Shown here piece by piece: positions 48,512 to 57,175 of a stretch of 64,000 nt of DNA; the first letter of the stretch is position 1, and every line of letters begins with the position of its first letter. The notes under the pieces are model-generated. The model had not been told where the DNA came from, did no database searches, and saw only the letters and a list, made by a program, of their open reading frames with translations. The translations under genes and the position numbers were made by a program. This DNA comes from Corynebacterium afermentans subsp. afermentans (GTDB lineage Bacteria; Actinomycetota; Actinomycetes; Mycobacteriales; Mycobacteriaceae): positions 2,294,001-2,358,000 of the forward strand of contig NZ_CP046606.1 in assembly GCF_030408355.1 (NCBI RefSeq), read 5' to 3'.

Positions 48512-48967
48512 ATGAAGCGCATCGCCACCGCTGCAGTTGCCGCAACCCTGTCCATGTCCGCTCTTTCCGCTCCGGCGTTCGCCGCTGACGCTGACACCGC
48601 CCCGGCCAAGGAGAACCAGGGCAGCTCCGCCCAGGCAGAGGGCGACCAGGCTGCAGGCGAAAAGGTCGGCTCCTCCGAGGTGTACAAGAAGTGCAAGGAG
48701 GGCAAGAAGGCCGAGTCCGAGCAGGGCAAGGACGCCACCGCCGGCAAGGACGGCGACAAGGCCGAGCCGGGCAAGGAGAAGGGCTCCAACAACGCCACCG
48801 GCGAGTGCATTCAGCAGCTCATCGACAACCCGGACACCAAGCCCGGCATCCTGGGTCTCCTGATCGGCGTGCCGCTCGCCCTCGTTGCACTGCTCGGCGC
48901 AGCAGCAGCTTTCTCCGGCTCCATCCCGGGTCTTTCCCTCCCGGCCATTCCGGACCTACCGATGTAA
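48512..48967 (+). CDS. Small exported protein with C-terminal membrane anchor
   Basis: 151 residues. The signal peptide is MKRIATAAVAATLSMSAL, followed by a Lys/Glu/Gly/Asp-rich disordered middle with two cysteines (YKKCKEG, GECIQQL), then a hydrophobic segment (LLIGVPLALVALLGAAAAF) and a PxxPDLPM-like end. Same plan as the proteins at 10695, 62797 and 63442. AAAAGGAG precedes the ATG, so expression is probably strong. Confidence 0.85.
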   Translation: MKRIATAAVAATLSMSALSAPAFAADADTAPAKENQGSSAQAEGDQAAGEKVGSSEVYKKCKEGKKAESEQGKDATAGKDGDKAEPGKEKGSNNATGECIQQLIDNPDTKPGILGLLIGVPLALVALLGAAAAFSGSIPGLSLPAIPDLPM

Positions 48968-48998
48968 ATAGGGTCCATCCGGCTTAGCCGCGTAGCCG

Positions 48999-49036
48999 AA
49001 ATAGCCCGGTTCCCGCAGCGTGGGGGCCGGGTTATT
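48999..49036 (+). terminator. Hairpin terminator
   Basis: AGCCCGG pairs with CCGGGTT-like bases and is followed by TTATTGTTCT. It lies after the exported protein gene. Confidence 0.6.
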
Positions 49037-49159
49037 GTTCTGCTACGTACCAGTACGAAAGTTCTCCCTCCGCTCACAAGGGTTTCGCAGACAGGCTCCG
49101 TAGAAAGTTTGTGATCCGGGCGAGACACCCGGGATCAATCCGACACGAGAAGGAGAATT

Positions 49160-49612
49160 ATGTCTGCAAACACTCGTATTGCCGCATCGGCTACCGCACT
49201 CGTGCTGGCTGCCGCCGGCCTCACCGCCTGCAATGACAGTGACGGCGACACGGACACCACTGGCGTGAACCCGTCCGGTGCCGTGACCTCCGAGGACCCG
49301 GTTTCCGGCGGTTCTTCCTCCGGCGGTTCCATGTCCGACAGCTCCGCTGGTGGCTCTTCCGCGGGCGGTTCCTCTGTCGGCGGTTCCTCCGCAGACGGCT
49401 CGGTGTCTGACGGTTCCGCGGGCGGTTCCATGTCCGGCGGCTCCTCGGCAGGTGGCTCCTCCGCGGATGGCTCCGCATCCGGCGACACCGGCCTCGGCGG
49501 CGCGGAGATGACCGATTCCCCGCTGGGCGACGCTGAAATGACGGACTCCCCGCTGGGCGGCGCTGAGGCCCCGGAGGCGGTTGACCCGCTGAGCCCGCAG
49601 GTCACGCCGTAG
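49160..49612 (+). CDS. Ser/Gly-repeat lipoprotein
   Basis: 150 residues. The signal peptide ends in the lipobox LTAC, so the Cys would be lipidated. The mature part is a low-complexity array of GGSS, DGS and AGGSS units (about residues 50-115), followed by two copies of GGAEMTDSPLG-like repeats. It probably forms an extended surface spacer. AGAAGGAG precedes the ATG. Confidence 0.82.
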   Translation: MSANTRIAASATALVLAAAGLTACNDSDGDTDTTGVNPSGAVTSEDPVSGGSSSGGSMSDSSAGGSSAGGSSVGGSSADGSVSDGSAGGSMSGGSSAGGSSADGSASGDTGLGGAEMTDSPLGDAEMTDSPLGGAEAPEAVDPLSPQVTP

Positions 49613-49623
49613 GCTTAGCACCC

Positions 49624-49674
49624 GAAAAAGGCACCGGCGCGGAATATCCCTTCCTCCGCGCCGGTGCCTTTTCG
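49624..49674. terminator. Bidirectional terminator
   Basis: GGCACCGGCGCGGA at 49630 is mirrored by TCCGCGCCGGTGCC ending at 49668, with A-run and T-run flanks. It sits between convergent genes and works in both directions. Confidence 0.93.
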
Positions 49675-49677
49675 TGA

Positions 49678-50385
49678 TTAGAACGGCTCCTGCACCGCGC
49701 GGGTAATCACCACGGCGTCGGTATCAATGCGTTCGTGCAACTGCCTATCGTCGTCCTCCGGTCCATCCGACGTCAACAGCCACCCCGCCCACGCGTCCTT
49801 GCCGGGGGAGAAGTGTCCGTCACCCTTGCCGATGATGTTGAGCGTGGCATCGCGCAGCCACAGAGGACCGACCAACCCCGCATGCTCCGTTCCCTCGAGC
49901 GGGGCCACGTACGGCTGGTAGGCGACGGCGTTGAGGTCGGCCACGGTGGCGTCGAAAAGCCTCTGCGCCAGCAGCATGTGCTCGGGCGAGCCGAGGTAGA
50001 CGATGGTGGTGAGTGACAGGGGGCCCTGCGGCTCGTCGCGAAGTGTGAGGTCCATGAGGCCCCCGAGGCTGGCAGGGAGGTGCGTCGGCGCGTCGTGGTC
50101 CTCGAAGAAGAATTTTTCGATGGCGTTGTCGCGGTTGGTGGTGGCGAAATCCACGAGCGCGTTGAGCTCGTACAGCCGCATCTGGTCCGGGGCGGGCAGG
50201 TTGTCGTATGCGGCCTGGCAGCGCAGGTCCCAGAGGGTGAACTCGTCCTCGATAGGGTGCGGGCGAGGGGAGACCGCCGAGATGACGGCGCCGCTCGTTT
50301 CGATGCGCTCGCGGTAGAGCTCGTACGCCTCCTCGAGGTCGCGCTCGTGGGCCACGAAGTGGGTGGTGACGATCTCGAAGGACAT
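49678..50385 (-). CDS. Hypothetical soluble protein
   Basis: 235 residues from the ATG at 50385, which has TACCCT seven bases upstream. Acidic, no membrane segment or motif recognised. The segment IEKFFFEDHDAPTHLPASLG and the end VVITRAVQEPF may help find relatives. Monocistronic between two terminators. Confidence 0.65.
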   Translation of the reverse strand: MSFEIVTTHFVAHERDLEEAYELYRERIETSGAVISAVSPRPHPIEDEFTLWDLRCQAAYDNLPAPDQMRLYELNALVDFATTNRDNAIEKFFFEDHDAPTHLPASLGGLMDLTLRDEPQGPLSLTTIVYLGSPEHMLLAQRLFDATVADLNAVAYQPYVAPLEGTEHAGLVGPLWLRDATLNIIGKGDGHFSPGKDAWAGWLLTSDGPEDDDRQLHERIDTDAVVITRAVQEPF

Positions 50386-50438
50386 GCGCAAGAGGGTAGT
50401 CGATTGCGCCGGGCGCGGGGTGGTGCGGAGATCGGCGT

Positions 50439-50454
50439 TGTTTCACGTGAAACA
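50439..50454. promoter_or_regulatory. parS site, perfect consensus
   Basis: TGTTTCACGTGAAACA, identical to the bacterial consensus. Intergenic, between two minus-strand genes. Confidence 0.95.
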
Positions 50455-50460
50455 TGGCAA

Positions 50461-50488
50461 AAGAAAACCGCCCCGGAGGGCGGTCAGT
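50461..50488 (-). terminator. Terminator of the symporter gene
   Basis: On the minus strand ACCGCCC pairs with GGGCGGT and is followed by TTTTCTTTT. Confidence 0.85.
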
Positions 50489-50505
50489 GCGGCAGCAGGG
50501 GACTG

Positions 50506-51738
50506 CTACACAGCGGTGGAGCCGGTAGCGGGGGCGGCCGAAGGCTCGTCGATAGGCGACTGCTTGTGGATCTTGCCCGACGCGAACTTGTTCACGATGA
50601 GCGCGACCGCGCCGTCGCCAGTGACGTTGGCGGCGGTGCCGAAGGAGTCGACCACGATGTAGGACGCGATCATGAGCGAGAGCATCGAGTCGTCGAAGCC
50701 CAGGTTGGACTGCAGCAGGCCGGCAGCCGCCATGATGGCGCCGCCCGGCACGCCCGGGGCCGCGATCATCATGATGCCCAGCAGGAGGATGAAGCCGAAG
50801 ATCTCGCTGCCAGAGACGTCCAGGCTGGCCATGTACACGATGGACAGCGTGTAGAGCATGATCTTCATCATCGAACCGGACAGCTGGATGGTGGCGCAAA
50901 GCGGGACCACGAAGCCGGCGACGTCCTCGTCCACGTTGTTTTTCAGCGTGGACTCATAGGTGACCGGGATGCTCGCGGCGGACGACGAGGTGCCCAGGGC
51001 GGTGAAGTACGCCGGCAGCATGTTCTTCAGGGCCTTGAACGGGTTCACGCCCGCGACCGCGCCGGCAACCAAGTACTGCATCAGCACGATGGCCACGGTC
51101 ATAACCACGGACAGCAGCAGCACCACACCCATGGCGGCCATGGTGTCGCCGAAGTTCTCGTTCATGCCCAGGCCCAGGAAGGTGCCGAAGATGTACAGCG
51201 GCAGCAGCGGAATCACGAACGTGACCACGACCTTGAGCACGACGTCGTTGAGCTCTTGCAGCACGTTGTGCAGGTTGTCGGACTTCACCGCCGTCATGGC
51301 CAGGCCCACCACGAACGCGAGCAGCAGCGAGGACATAATCGCCAGCGGCGGCGGCATCTCCACGGTGAAGTAGGGGGTCAGGCCACCCTCGTCCGGGTCG
51401 GCCACGTTGGTAATCAAGTCCCTGCCGGCCAGCAGCTTCGGGTACAGCGCGGTGCCGGTGCCCCAGGCGATCAGGCCGGAGATGACGGTGGAGCTGAAGG
51501 CCACGCCCGCGGTGATGCCCAGCCACTTGCCGGCGCCGCGGCCCAGGCCCGCGATGGCGGGCGCGATGAGCGCGAAGATCAGCACCGGGACGAAGAAGCC
51601 GAGGAAGTTGGAGAACAGTCCGTTGAAGGTGATAAAGATGCGAGCAAGCCAGTCCGGGAAGAACAGGCTGCACAAGAACCCGAGGATGATGGCGACAACT
51701 ACCCAGAAGAGTAGCGACCCTAAAAGCTTACTTTTCAT
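50506..51738 (-). CDS. Dicarboxylate/amino-acid:cation symporter (DAACS family)
   Basis: 410 residues from the ATG at 51738, with eight to ten helices. The family signatures are TALGTSSSAASIPVTYESTL, the serine-rich re-entrant loop, and GVPGGAIMAAAGLLQ with SFGTAANVTGDG near the end. Such carriers couple sodium or proton entry to uptake of glutamate, aspartate, serine or C4 acids; which one cannot be read. A GCCTATCGACG copy falls in its last codons. Confidence 0.9.
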   Translation of the reverse strand: MKSKLLGSLLFWVVVAIILGFLCSLFFPDWLARIFITFNGLFSNFLGFFVPVLIFALIAPAIAGLGRGAGKWLGITAGVAFSSTVISGLIAWGTGTALYPKLLAGRDLITNVADPDEGGLTPYFTVEMPPPLAIMSSLLLAFVVGLAMTAVKSDNLHNVLQELNDVVLKVVVTFVIPLLPLYIFGTFLGLGMNENFGDTMAAMGVVLLLSVVMTVAIVLMQYLVAGAVAGVNPFKALKNMLPAYFTALGTSSSAASIPVTYESTLKNNVDEDVAGFVVPLCATIQLSGSMMKIMLYTLSIVYMASLDVSGSEIFGFILLLGIMMIAAPGVPGGAIMAAAGLLQSNLGFDDSMLSLMIASYIVVDSFGTAANVTGDGAVALIVNKFASGKIHKQSPIDEPSAAPATGSTAV

Positions 51739-51825
51739 GTGTCCAGAGTAGCCGGTGATTATACAGCAGACTGCATTTTTGGGGGCTTTTCTTTCGTGTC
51801 TACCCTCGCCGTATGCTTGGGAGCC

Positions 51826-52275
51826 ATGAGCCCGTTTGAAAATATGAGCACTCTCAACGTCGTCGTCGGCATTATCTTTATCCTGCTGACCCTGCTTTTG
51901 CTCATCCCCGGCGCGCTGGCCTCTCTGGGCAACCTGCCGGGCAACAAGTGGTTCGGTCTGCACGTTCCGGCGGTGCGCAAGGACCGCGCGATTTGGGACC
52001 AGGCCCACAAGGTTGCCGGCCCGTTCTGGGTGTTGGCGGGTGTGGCGCTGGCGTTCGGCGCGGCGTTTTCCTTCATCGCCTCCGGGTGGATGTGGGTGCC
52101 GCCGGCGGTGGCGTTGGTGGCGGCCGTCGTCGCGGCGTCGTTGGGCGGCAACTTCGGCGCGCGTGCGGCCGCGGCGGTGGAGCAGGCGCGTGAGAAGCAG
52201 GCGGATGAGCCCAAGCCCGCAGTGAACATCGATGCTTTGCGACGAGCCGCCGGCCACGCCGACGAACAGAAGTAG
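51826..52275 (+). CDS. SdpI-family membrane protein
   Basis: 149 residues from the ATG at 51826; TATGCT is 8 bases upstream. The segment GNLPGNKWFGLHVPAVRKD is the hallmark of SdpI-like proteins, followed by WDQAHKVAGPFWVLAG and two more helices. SdpI gives immunity to a secreted toxin in Bacillus; in actinobacteria the role is unknown. A charged tail with EQAREKQADEPKP follows. Confidence 0.85.
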   Translation: MSPFENMSTLNVVVGIIFILLTLLLLIPGALASLGNLPGNKWFGLHVPAVRKDRAIWDQAHKVAGPFWVLAGVALAFGAAFSFIASGWMWVPPAVALVAAVVAASLGGNFGARAAAAVEQAREKQADEPKPAVNIDALRRAAGHADEQK

Positions 52276-52281
52276 GTGTCC

Positions 52282-52491
52282 ATGACCTGGCAAGAAGCGA
52301 TCCTGACCGTGTTGCGCAAGGCGGGCGAGCCGATGGCGTATAAGGACATTGCCGCCGAGATCGTCCGCCGCGGTTTAGTGGATGCCCCGCACATGAACCC
52401 GGAGATTGCCACCCACGCCGCCATTACCGGCCTGAAGGTGGACGGCGTGGTCGCCTCAGCGCCACGCGGAAAGTACCGTCTCCCTGAATAA
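52282..52491 (+). CDS. HARE-HTH-like winged-helix protein
   Basis: 69 residues: TWQEAILTVLRKAGEPMAYKDIAAEIVRRGL and a wing ending GKYRLPE. This is the HARE-HTH pattern shared with the RNA polymerase delta N-terminus and some nucleases, here standing alone. The start may be GTG at 52276 or ATG at 52282. It lies just before the trp leader and might be co-transcribed with the SdpI-like gene. Confidence 0.75.
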   Translation: MTWQEAILTVLRKAGEPMAYKDIAAEIVRRGLVDAPHMNPEIATHAAITGLKVDGVVASAPRGKYRLPE

Positions 52492-52517
52492 AAAGCGCCC
52501 CGGAGTTTCGGTTCCGC

Positions 52518-52523
52518 TATAGT
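52518..52523 (+). promoter_or_regulatory. -10 box of the trp operon
   Basis: TATAGT, 8 bases before the GTG of the leader peptide. No convincing -35 is seen. The following TTGTCAATTGTGACG may hold an operator. Confidence 0.65.
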
Positions 52524-52531
52524 TGTCAATT

Positions 52532-52573
52532 GTGACGTACATGATTTCTTTGAACTGGTGGTGGCTCGCCTAA
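52532..52573 (+). CDS. trpL: Tryptophan leader peptide
   Basis: GTG ACG TAC ATG...TGG TGG TGG CTC GCC TAA gives MTYMISLNWWWLA, with three Trp codons in a row. An ATG start at 52541 is also possible, but the GTG stands at the expected leaderless distance from TATAGT. Ribosome stalling at the Trp codons when charged tRNA-Trp is scarce would favour the antiterminator and switch on trpE. Confidence 0.85.
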   Translation: MTYMISLNWWWLA

Positions 52574-52637
52574 CTGGCGCGCCCCCTTCGAAGTCACGGC
52601 CCGCCAGCTTGCACCCCAAGCGCCGCGGGCCTTTTTT
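52574..52637 (+). terminator. trp attenuator
   Basis: Terminator arms GGCCCGC (52598-52604) and GCGGGCC (52625-52631) are followed by TTTTTT. The competing antiterminator CTGGCG (52574-52579) pairs with CGCCAG (52602-52607), sharing bases with the terminator arm, so only one can form. It directly follows the leader stop. Confidence 0.88.
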
Positions 52638-52676
52638 CACCCTCGGTGCAATGAATACGACAGAACCGAGGACCAC

Positions 52677-54179
52677 ATGCATTACACCCACCGCGAGGTG
52701 CGCTACCACGAGGACGTGGCCAGCCTCTTCGCCCACATCGGTGGACTCGACGCGGAAGATTCCGTGCTGCTCGAGTCCGCCGACATCACCACCCGTAACG
52801 GCCTGCAATCCGTGGCGGTCCTGCGCGCGTCTGTGCGCGTGACCTGCACCGGCAACCGTGTGACCGTAGAGCCGCTGACCCCATCCGGCGAGGTCATCAC
52901 AGCGGACCTTGGACTGGAGGAGTACCGGGTGGGGGAGGGCGTTTACGAGTTTCCCGCATCCATGGCCGCGGACGAGCGCGAGCGTCTCACCGCCCCGTCT
53001 TCCGCGGACGTGCTCCGTGCGCTGACCACGCGCGCCGGTTACGGCAACGAGGACTTCCCGTTTCTCGCCGGCGGCTTCGCCTACGACTACCTGGACTCTT
53101 TCGAGCCGCTGCCCTCTGTGGAGGTCGGCCCGAACACCTACCCGGACTTCCAGTTCGTGCTCGCCGAGGTTCTCCTGCGCATCAACCATGAAACATCCAC
53201 GGCGTATCTCGCGGGCGTCGATGCGCATGGTGCTGGCATCGATCTTGAGCCGCTCGCGTCGCTTATCGACGCCCCCGTGCCCGCCTACGAACCAACCACC
53301 GGGGAGGCGAAGTGTGCCGTCGTCAAGGCGACTGTGCCCGACGCCGAATTCCGCGCGGACGTGGAGGGGCTGAAAGAGCACATCGCGAACGGGGACATCT
53401 ACCAGGTGGTGCCGGCGCGGGCGTTCACGGCGGAGTGCGCGGACGCGTTCGGGGCGTACCGCCGGCTGCGGGAGTCTAACCCCTCGCCGTACATGTTCTA
53501 CCTGCGCGGGCCCGGCTACGAGCTCTTCGGCGCCTCGCCGGAGTCCAACCTGAAGTTCGACCACGCAACGCGCCAGGTGGAGCTGTACCCGATCGCCGGT
53601 ACGCGCCCGCGCGGGCTGAATCCAGACGAGACGGTCAACCACGAGCTGGACACGCGCATGGAGCTGCAGCTTCGCACCGACGCCAAGGAGGTCGCGGAGC
53701 ACACCATGCTTGTGGACCTGGCGCGAAACGACATGGCGCGCGTGGCCGAGCCCCGCACCCGGCGAGTGCGCGAGCTGCTGCAGGTGGACCGCTATTCCCG
53801 CGTGATGCACCTGGTCAGCCGGGTCACCGCGACGCTTGCCTCAGACCTAGACGCGCTGGACGCCTACCGCGCCTGCATGAACATGGGCACGCTCACCGGC
53901 GCCCCGAAGCTACGCGCGACAGAGCTGTTACGCGGGGTGGAGGGCACCCGCCGCGGCTCCTACGGCGGGGCGGTGGGCTACCTGCATGGCAGCGGCGACT
54001 TCGACACCTGCATTGTCATCCGCTCCGCGTTCGTGGCCGACGGCGTCGCCACGGTGCAGGCCGGCGCGGGCGTGGTGCGCGACTCTATCCCGCAGGCCGA
54101 GGCCGACGAGACCCTGCACAAGGCCTACGCGGTGCTCCAGGCACTTGCCGCGGGCCGCGAATTGGAGGTGCGCAAGTGA
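52677..54179 (+). CDS. trpE: Anthranilate synthase component I
   Basis: 500 residues, full length. The N-terminal LLESA is the tryptophan feedback-binding motif, so the enzyme should be inhibited by Trp. The C-terminal chorismate-binding domain has GDIYQVVPARAF, PIAGTRPRG, RNDMARV and GTLTGAPKLRA. With TrpG it makes anthranilate from chorismate and glutamine. The start is ATG with GAGGA upstream, 40 bases after the attenuator; it overlaps trpG by 4 bases. Confidence 0.97.
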   Translation: MHYTHREVRYHEDVASLFAHIGGLDAEDSVLLESADITTRNGLQSVAVLRASVRVTCTGNRVTVEPLTPSGEVITADLGLEEYRVGEGVYEFPASMAADERERLTAPSSADVLRALTTRAGYGNEDFPFLAGGFAYDYLDSFEPLPSVEVGPNTYPDFQFVLAEVLLRINHETSTAYLAGVDAHGAGIDLEPLASLIDAPVPAYEPTTGEAKCAVVKATVPDAEFRADVEGLKEHIANGDIYQVVPARAFTAECADAFGAYRRLRESNPSPYMFYLRGPGYELFGASPESNLKFDHATRQVELYPIAGTRPRGLNPDETVNHELDTRMELQLRTDAKEVAEHTMLVDLARNDMARVAEPRTRRVRELLQVDRYSRVMHLVSRVTATLASDLDALDAYRACMNMGTLTGAPKLRATELLRGVEGTRRGSYGGAVGYLHGSGDFDTCIVIRSAFVADGVATVQAGAGVVRDSIPQAEADETLHKAYAVLQALAAGRELEVRK

Positions 54180-54799
54180 TCGTTTTGCTGGATAACCAGG
54201 ACTCTTTCGTTTACAACCTGGTCGACGCGCTCGCCGGCTTCGACACCGTGGTCTACCGCAACACCGTCTCCGCCGACACTGTGCTCGGCGGCGGGCTCGG
54301 CGCGGACCCGGAGCTCATCGTGCTCTCACCGGGTCCCGGCTACCCCGCGGACGCTGGCTGCATGATGGAAGTCATCGAGCGCGCCCAGGGCCGCATCCCC
54401 ATTCTGGGCATCTGCCTGGGCTACCAGGCTCTCATCGAGCACTTCGGCGGGCACGTCCAACCCTGCGGCCCCGAGCACGGCACCTCAGTTCCCATGAGGC
54501 TTACGGCGCCGCATCCGCTGTACCGCGGCCTCACGGTCGGCGTCGCTCCCGGCCAACCCGGCCTGGACGTGCCTGTTGCCCGCTACCACTCCCTAGGCGC
54601 GACCGAGGCACCCGCCGGGATCACGCCGCTCGCCTGGACGGACACCGCGATCGGCGAGGTGATCATGGCCGCCGAGACCGACGACGGCTACTCCATCGGC
54701 TTCCAATTCCACCCCGAATCCATCCTCACCCCCGCAGGGCCTCAGCTGTTGGAGCGATGCGTTGAACACCTGGTGCAGAAAGGACGCGACAATGGCTAA
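54176..54799 (+). CDS. trpG: Anthranilate synthase glutamine amidotransferase
   Basis: 207 residues, class I amidotransferase. The oxyanion loop is LSPGPGYPADAG, the nucleophile elbow GICLGYQ, and the catalytic His/Glu pair is in FQFHPESILT. It supplies ammonia to TrpE. The GTG start overlaps the trpE stop (GTGA) and its stop overlaps trpD by 8 bases, indicating tight coupling. Confidence 0.97.
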   Translation: MIVLLDNQDSFVYNLVDALAGFDTVVYRNTVSADTVLGGGLGADPELIVLSPGPGYPADAGCMMEVIERAQGRIPILGICLGYQALIEHFGGHVQPCGPEHGTSVPMRLTAPHPLYRGLTVGVAPGQPGLDVPVARYHSLGATEAPAGITPLAWTDTAIGEVIMAAETDDGYSIGFQFHPESILTPAGPQLLERCVEHLVQKGRDNG

Positions 54800-55811
54800 C
54801 CACGTGGAGATTTTCCGCCGGTTCATCGACAACCCCGCCCCAACCTTGGAGGACGCGGTTGAGGCGTTCACCCCGCTGACCGTCGGCGACTACGACGACG
54901 TCCACATCGCGGCACTGCTCGCCACCATCCGGACCCGCGGCGAGACCTTCGCCGACATCGCGGGTGCGGCGAAGGCGTTCCTCGCCGCGGGACGGCCCTT
55001 CCCGGTGACGGGCAAGGGGATCATGGACACGGCGGGCACCGGCGGCGACGGCGCCAACACCATCAACATCACCACCGCCGCCTCCCTCATCGCCGCCGCC
55101 GGCGGGGTGAAGATGATCAAGTGCGGCAACCGCTCGGTGTCCTCCAAGTCCGGCTCGGCCGATGTGCTGGAGGCGCTGAACATCCCGCTGGACCTCGACC
55201 CGGAGCGCGCGGTGCGCCAGTTCGAGTCCTCGAACTTCACGTTCCTGTTCGCCCCGGCGTATAATCCAGCGATCGCTTTCGTGCAACCGGTGCGGAAGAA
55301 ACTTGGAGTGAGCACGCTATTTAATACGATGGGCCCATTATTGAGTCCCGCAAGACCTGAATTCCAAATAATGGGGATTGCCAATTATAAGCTTGCGACC
55401 ACTATTGCGGAGACCATGAGATCGCTCGGCCGTTCCCGCGCGCTTGTAGTGCACGGCGCCGGCACGGACGAGATCGCGGTCCACGGCGAGACCCTGGTCT
55501 GGGAGCTCAAGGACGGAGCGATTTCTCACTATACCGTGGAGCCGGCGGAGCTTGGCGTCGATAGGCATACGCTCGAGGACCTCCGCGGAGGCGACGGCGA
55601 GCACAACGCCGCCGCCATGCGCGCGACCTTCGCGGGGGAGGGGCCGGCCGCACACCGCGACGCCGTGGCCGTGAACGCGGGCGCGATGTTCTACCTCTAC
55701 GGCATTGCGGATTCGCTCGCCGAGGGCACCGCGCATGCGAAGCAGTTGCTTGCCGACGGCTCCGTGTCCCAGTGGCTCACCACCCACGAGGAGGCGGACT
55801 ACAGTGGCTAA
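54792..55811 (+). CDS. trpD: Anthranilate phosphoribosyltransferase
   Basis: 339 residues from the ATG at 54792. It has the PRPP-binding DTAGTGGDGANTINIT and KCGNRSVSSKSGSADVLEAL, and GPLLSPARPEFQIMGI downstream. It joins anthranilate to PRPP. Between about 55255 and 55430 codon use turns AT-rich, unlike the rest of the operon. A TATCGACG copy (reverse) lies at 55556. Confidence 0.97.
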   Translation: MANHVEIFRRFIDNPAPTLEDAVEAFTPLTVGDYDDVHIAALLATIRTRGETFADIAGAAKAFLAAGRPFPVTGKGIMDTAGTGGDGANTINITTAASLIAAAGGVKMIKCGNRSVSSKSGSADVLEALNIPLDLDPERAVRQFESSNFTFLFAPAYNPAIAFVQPVRKKLGVSTLFNTMGPLLSPARPEFQIMGIANYKLATTIAETMRSLGRSRALVVHGAGTDEIAVHGETLVWELKDGAISHYTVEPAELGVDRHTLEDLRGGDGEHNAAAMRATFAGEGPAAHRDAVAVNAGAMFYLYGIADSLAEGTAHAKQLLADGSVSQWLTTHEEADYSG

Positions 55812-57165
55812 GATTTTGACCGAAATCGTGGCGAACCGACAACGTCACATTGACGGAATTAGACAACGTATCGGTCACGTTGCTTTCGACACGTTACGTT
55901 ATTCTGAGCGGTCCCTCTACGACGCTCTGGCCGCCCCGGGCGCCTCCTACATCATGGAGTGCAAGTCCGCCTCGCCCTCGCTCGGCACGATCCGCGAGGA
56001 CTACAAGCCGGGGGAGATCGCGAGCATCTACTCGCGCTACGCCTCGGCGATCTCAGTACTGTGCGAGCCCGACTACTTCGGCGGGAACTACGACCACCTC
56101 GCCACCGTCGCCGCCACCACGCACCTGCCTGTGCTGTGCAAGGACTTCATCGTCGACGAGGTGCAAATCTACGCCGCCCGCTACTTCGGCGCGGACGCGG
56201 TGCTGCTGATGCTGTCGGTGCTCTCGGACGAGGAGTACACGCACCTGGCCTCGGTCGCGGAATCGCTGCGCATGGACGTGCTCACCGAAGTCATCGACGA
56301 GGACGAGGCCGCGCGGGCCGCGAAGTTGGGCGCCAGGATCTTCGGCGTGAACCACCGCAACCTCCACGACCTTTCCATCGACCTCGACCGCTCCGCCCGC
56401 CTGGCCGCACTCGCTCCGGCCGGGGCAGTGGTGGTGGCCGAATCCGGTATTCGCGGCGCCGCGACCGTTCGCCGGCTCGGCGGACACTCGGACGCGTTCC
56501 TTGTCGGCTCGCAGCTGACCTCCCAGCCGGACATCGACCGCGCCTGCCGCGATCTGGTGTACGGGCCGAACAAGGTCTGCGGCCTGCGTTCCGCATCCGC
56601 TGCCCAAGCGGCGAAGACGGCCGGCGCGGTCTACGGCGGCCTGATCTTCGAGGAAGCCTCCCCACGCAATGTTTCACGTGAAACGGCCACGGAGATCATC
56701 GCCGCGGAGCCGGGGCTGGACTACGTTGCGGTGTCGCGCCGCACCGAGGGCTACGACCACCTAGTCCAGCCCGGCATCACCGCTGTGCAGGTCCACGCCC
56801 CATACCAGGGCTCGATCGAGGCGGAGCACGCGTTGATCGCGCGCGTCCGCGATGAGGTCGAGGTCCAGGTGTGGCGCGCAGTCGACATGACCGGGCCCAA
56901 TGATGCGGCGGGCGTGGCGGAGCTCGTCGATAAGCTTGTGCTCGATTCCGGCGCCGGCGGGACGGGGGAGCGCTTCGACTGGTCGCGCATTCCCACCACC
57001 GACGCGCTGCTCGCCGGCGGCCTGACCCCCGACAACCTCACCGACGCGCTGCGTACCGGCTGCTCCGGCCTCGACCTCAACTCCGGCTTCGAAGACCCCC
57101 GCGGCCACAAGGACGCCGCCGCCTTGCGACGAGGCTTCGCCACCGTCCGCAATTTCCACACTTAA
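55804..57165 (+). CDS. trpCF: Bifunctional indole-3-glycerol-phosphate synthase / PRA isomerase
   Basis: 453 residues, a fusion as in C. glutamicum and E. coli. The IGPS half has [24 protein letters not shown] and [10 protein letters not shown]; the PRAI half begins [14 protein letters not shown] and ends [16 protein letters not shown]. It converts phosphoribosylanthranilate through CdRP to indole glycerol phosphate. The GTG start overlaps trpD by 8 bases. A parS site is embedded between the two halves, encoding NVSRET. Confidence 0.97.
   Translation: MAKILTEIVANRQRHIDGIRQRIGHVAFDTLRYSERSLYDALAAPGASYIMECKSASPSLGTIREDYKPGEIASIYSRYASAISVLCEPDYFGGNYDHLATVAATTHLPVLCKDFIVDEVQIYAARYFGADAVLLMLSVLSDEEYTHLASVAESLRMDVLTEVIDEDEAARAAKLGARIFGVNHRNLHDLSIDLDRSARLAALAPAGAVVVAESGIRGAATVRRLGGHSDAFLVGSQLTSQPDIDRACRDLVYGPNKVCGLRSASAAQAAKTAGAVYGGLIFEEASPRNVSRETATEIIAAEPGLDYVAVSRRTEGYDHLVQPGITAVQVHAPYQGSIEAEHALIARVRDEVEVQVWRAVDMTGPNDAAGVAELVDKLVLDSGAGGTGERFDWSRIPTTDALLAGGLTPDNLTDALRTGCSGLDLNSGFEDPRGHKDAAALRRGFATVRNFHT
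56670..56685. promoter_or_regulatory. parS-like site inside trpCF
   Basis: TGTTTCACGTGAAACG, 15 of 16 consensus bases, within the linker between the two enzyme halves of trpCF. Confidence 0.88.
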
Positions 57166-57175
57166 GGACAAAAAC

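Noticed and set aside
49300..49480. Repeated GGTTCCTC-like units as a CRISPR or tandem-repeat element
   Set aside because: They encode the Ser/Gly repeats of a lipoprotein; spacing is irregular and in frame.
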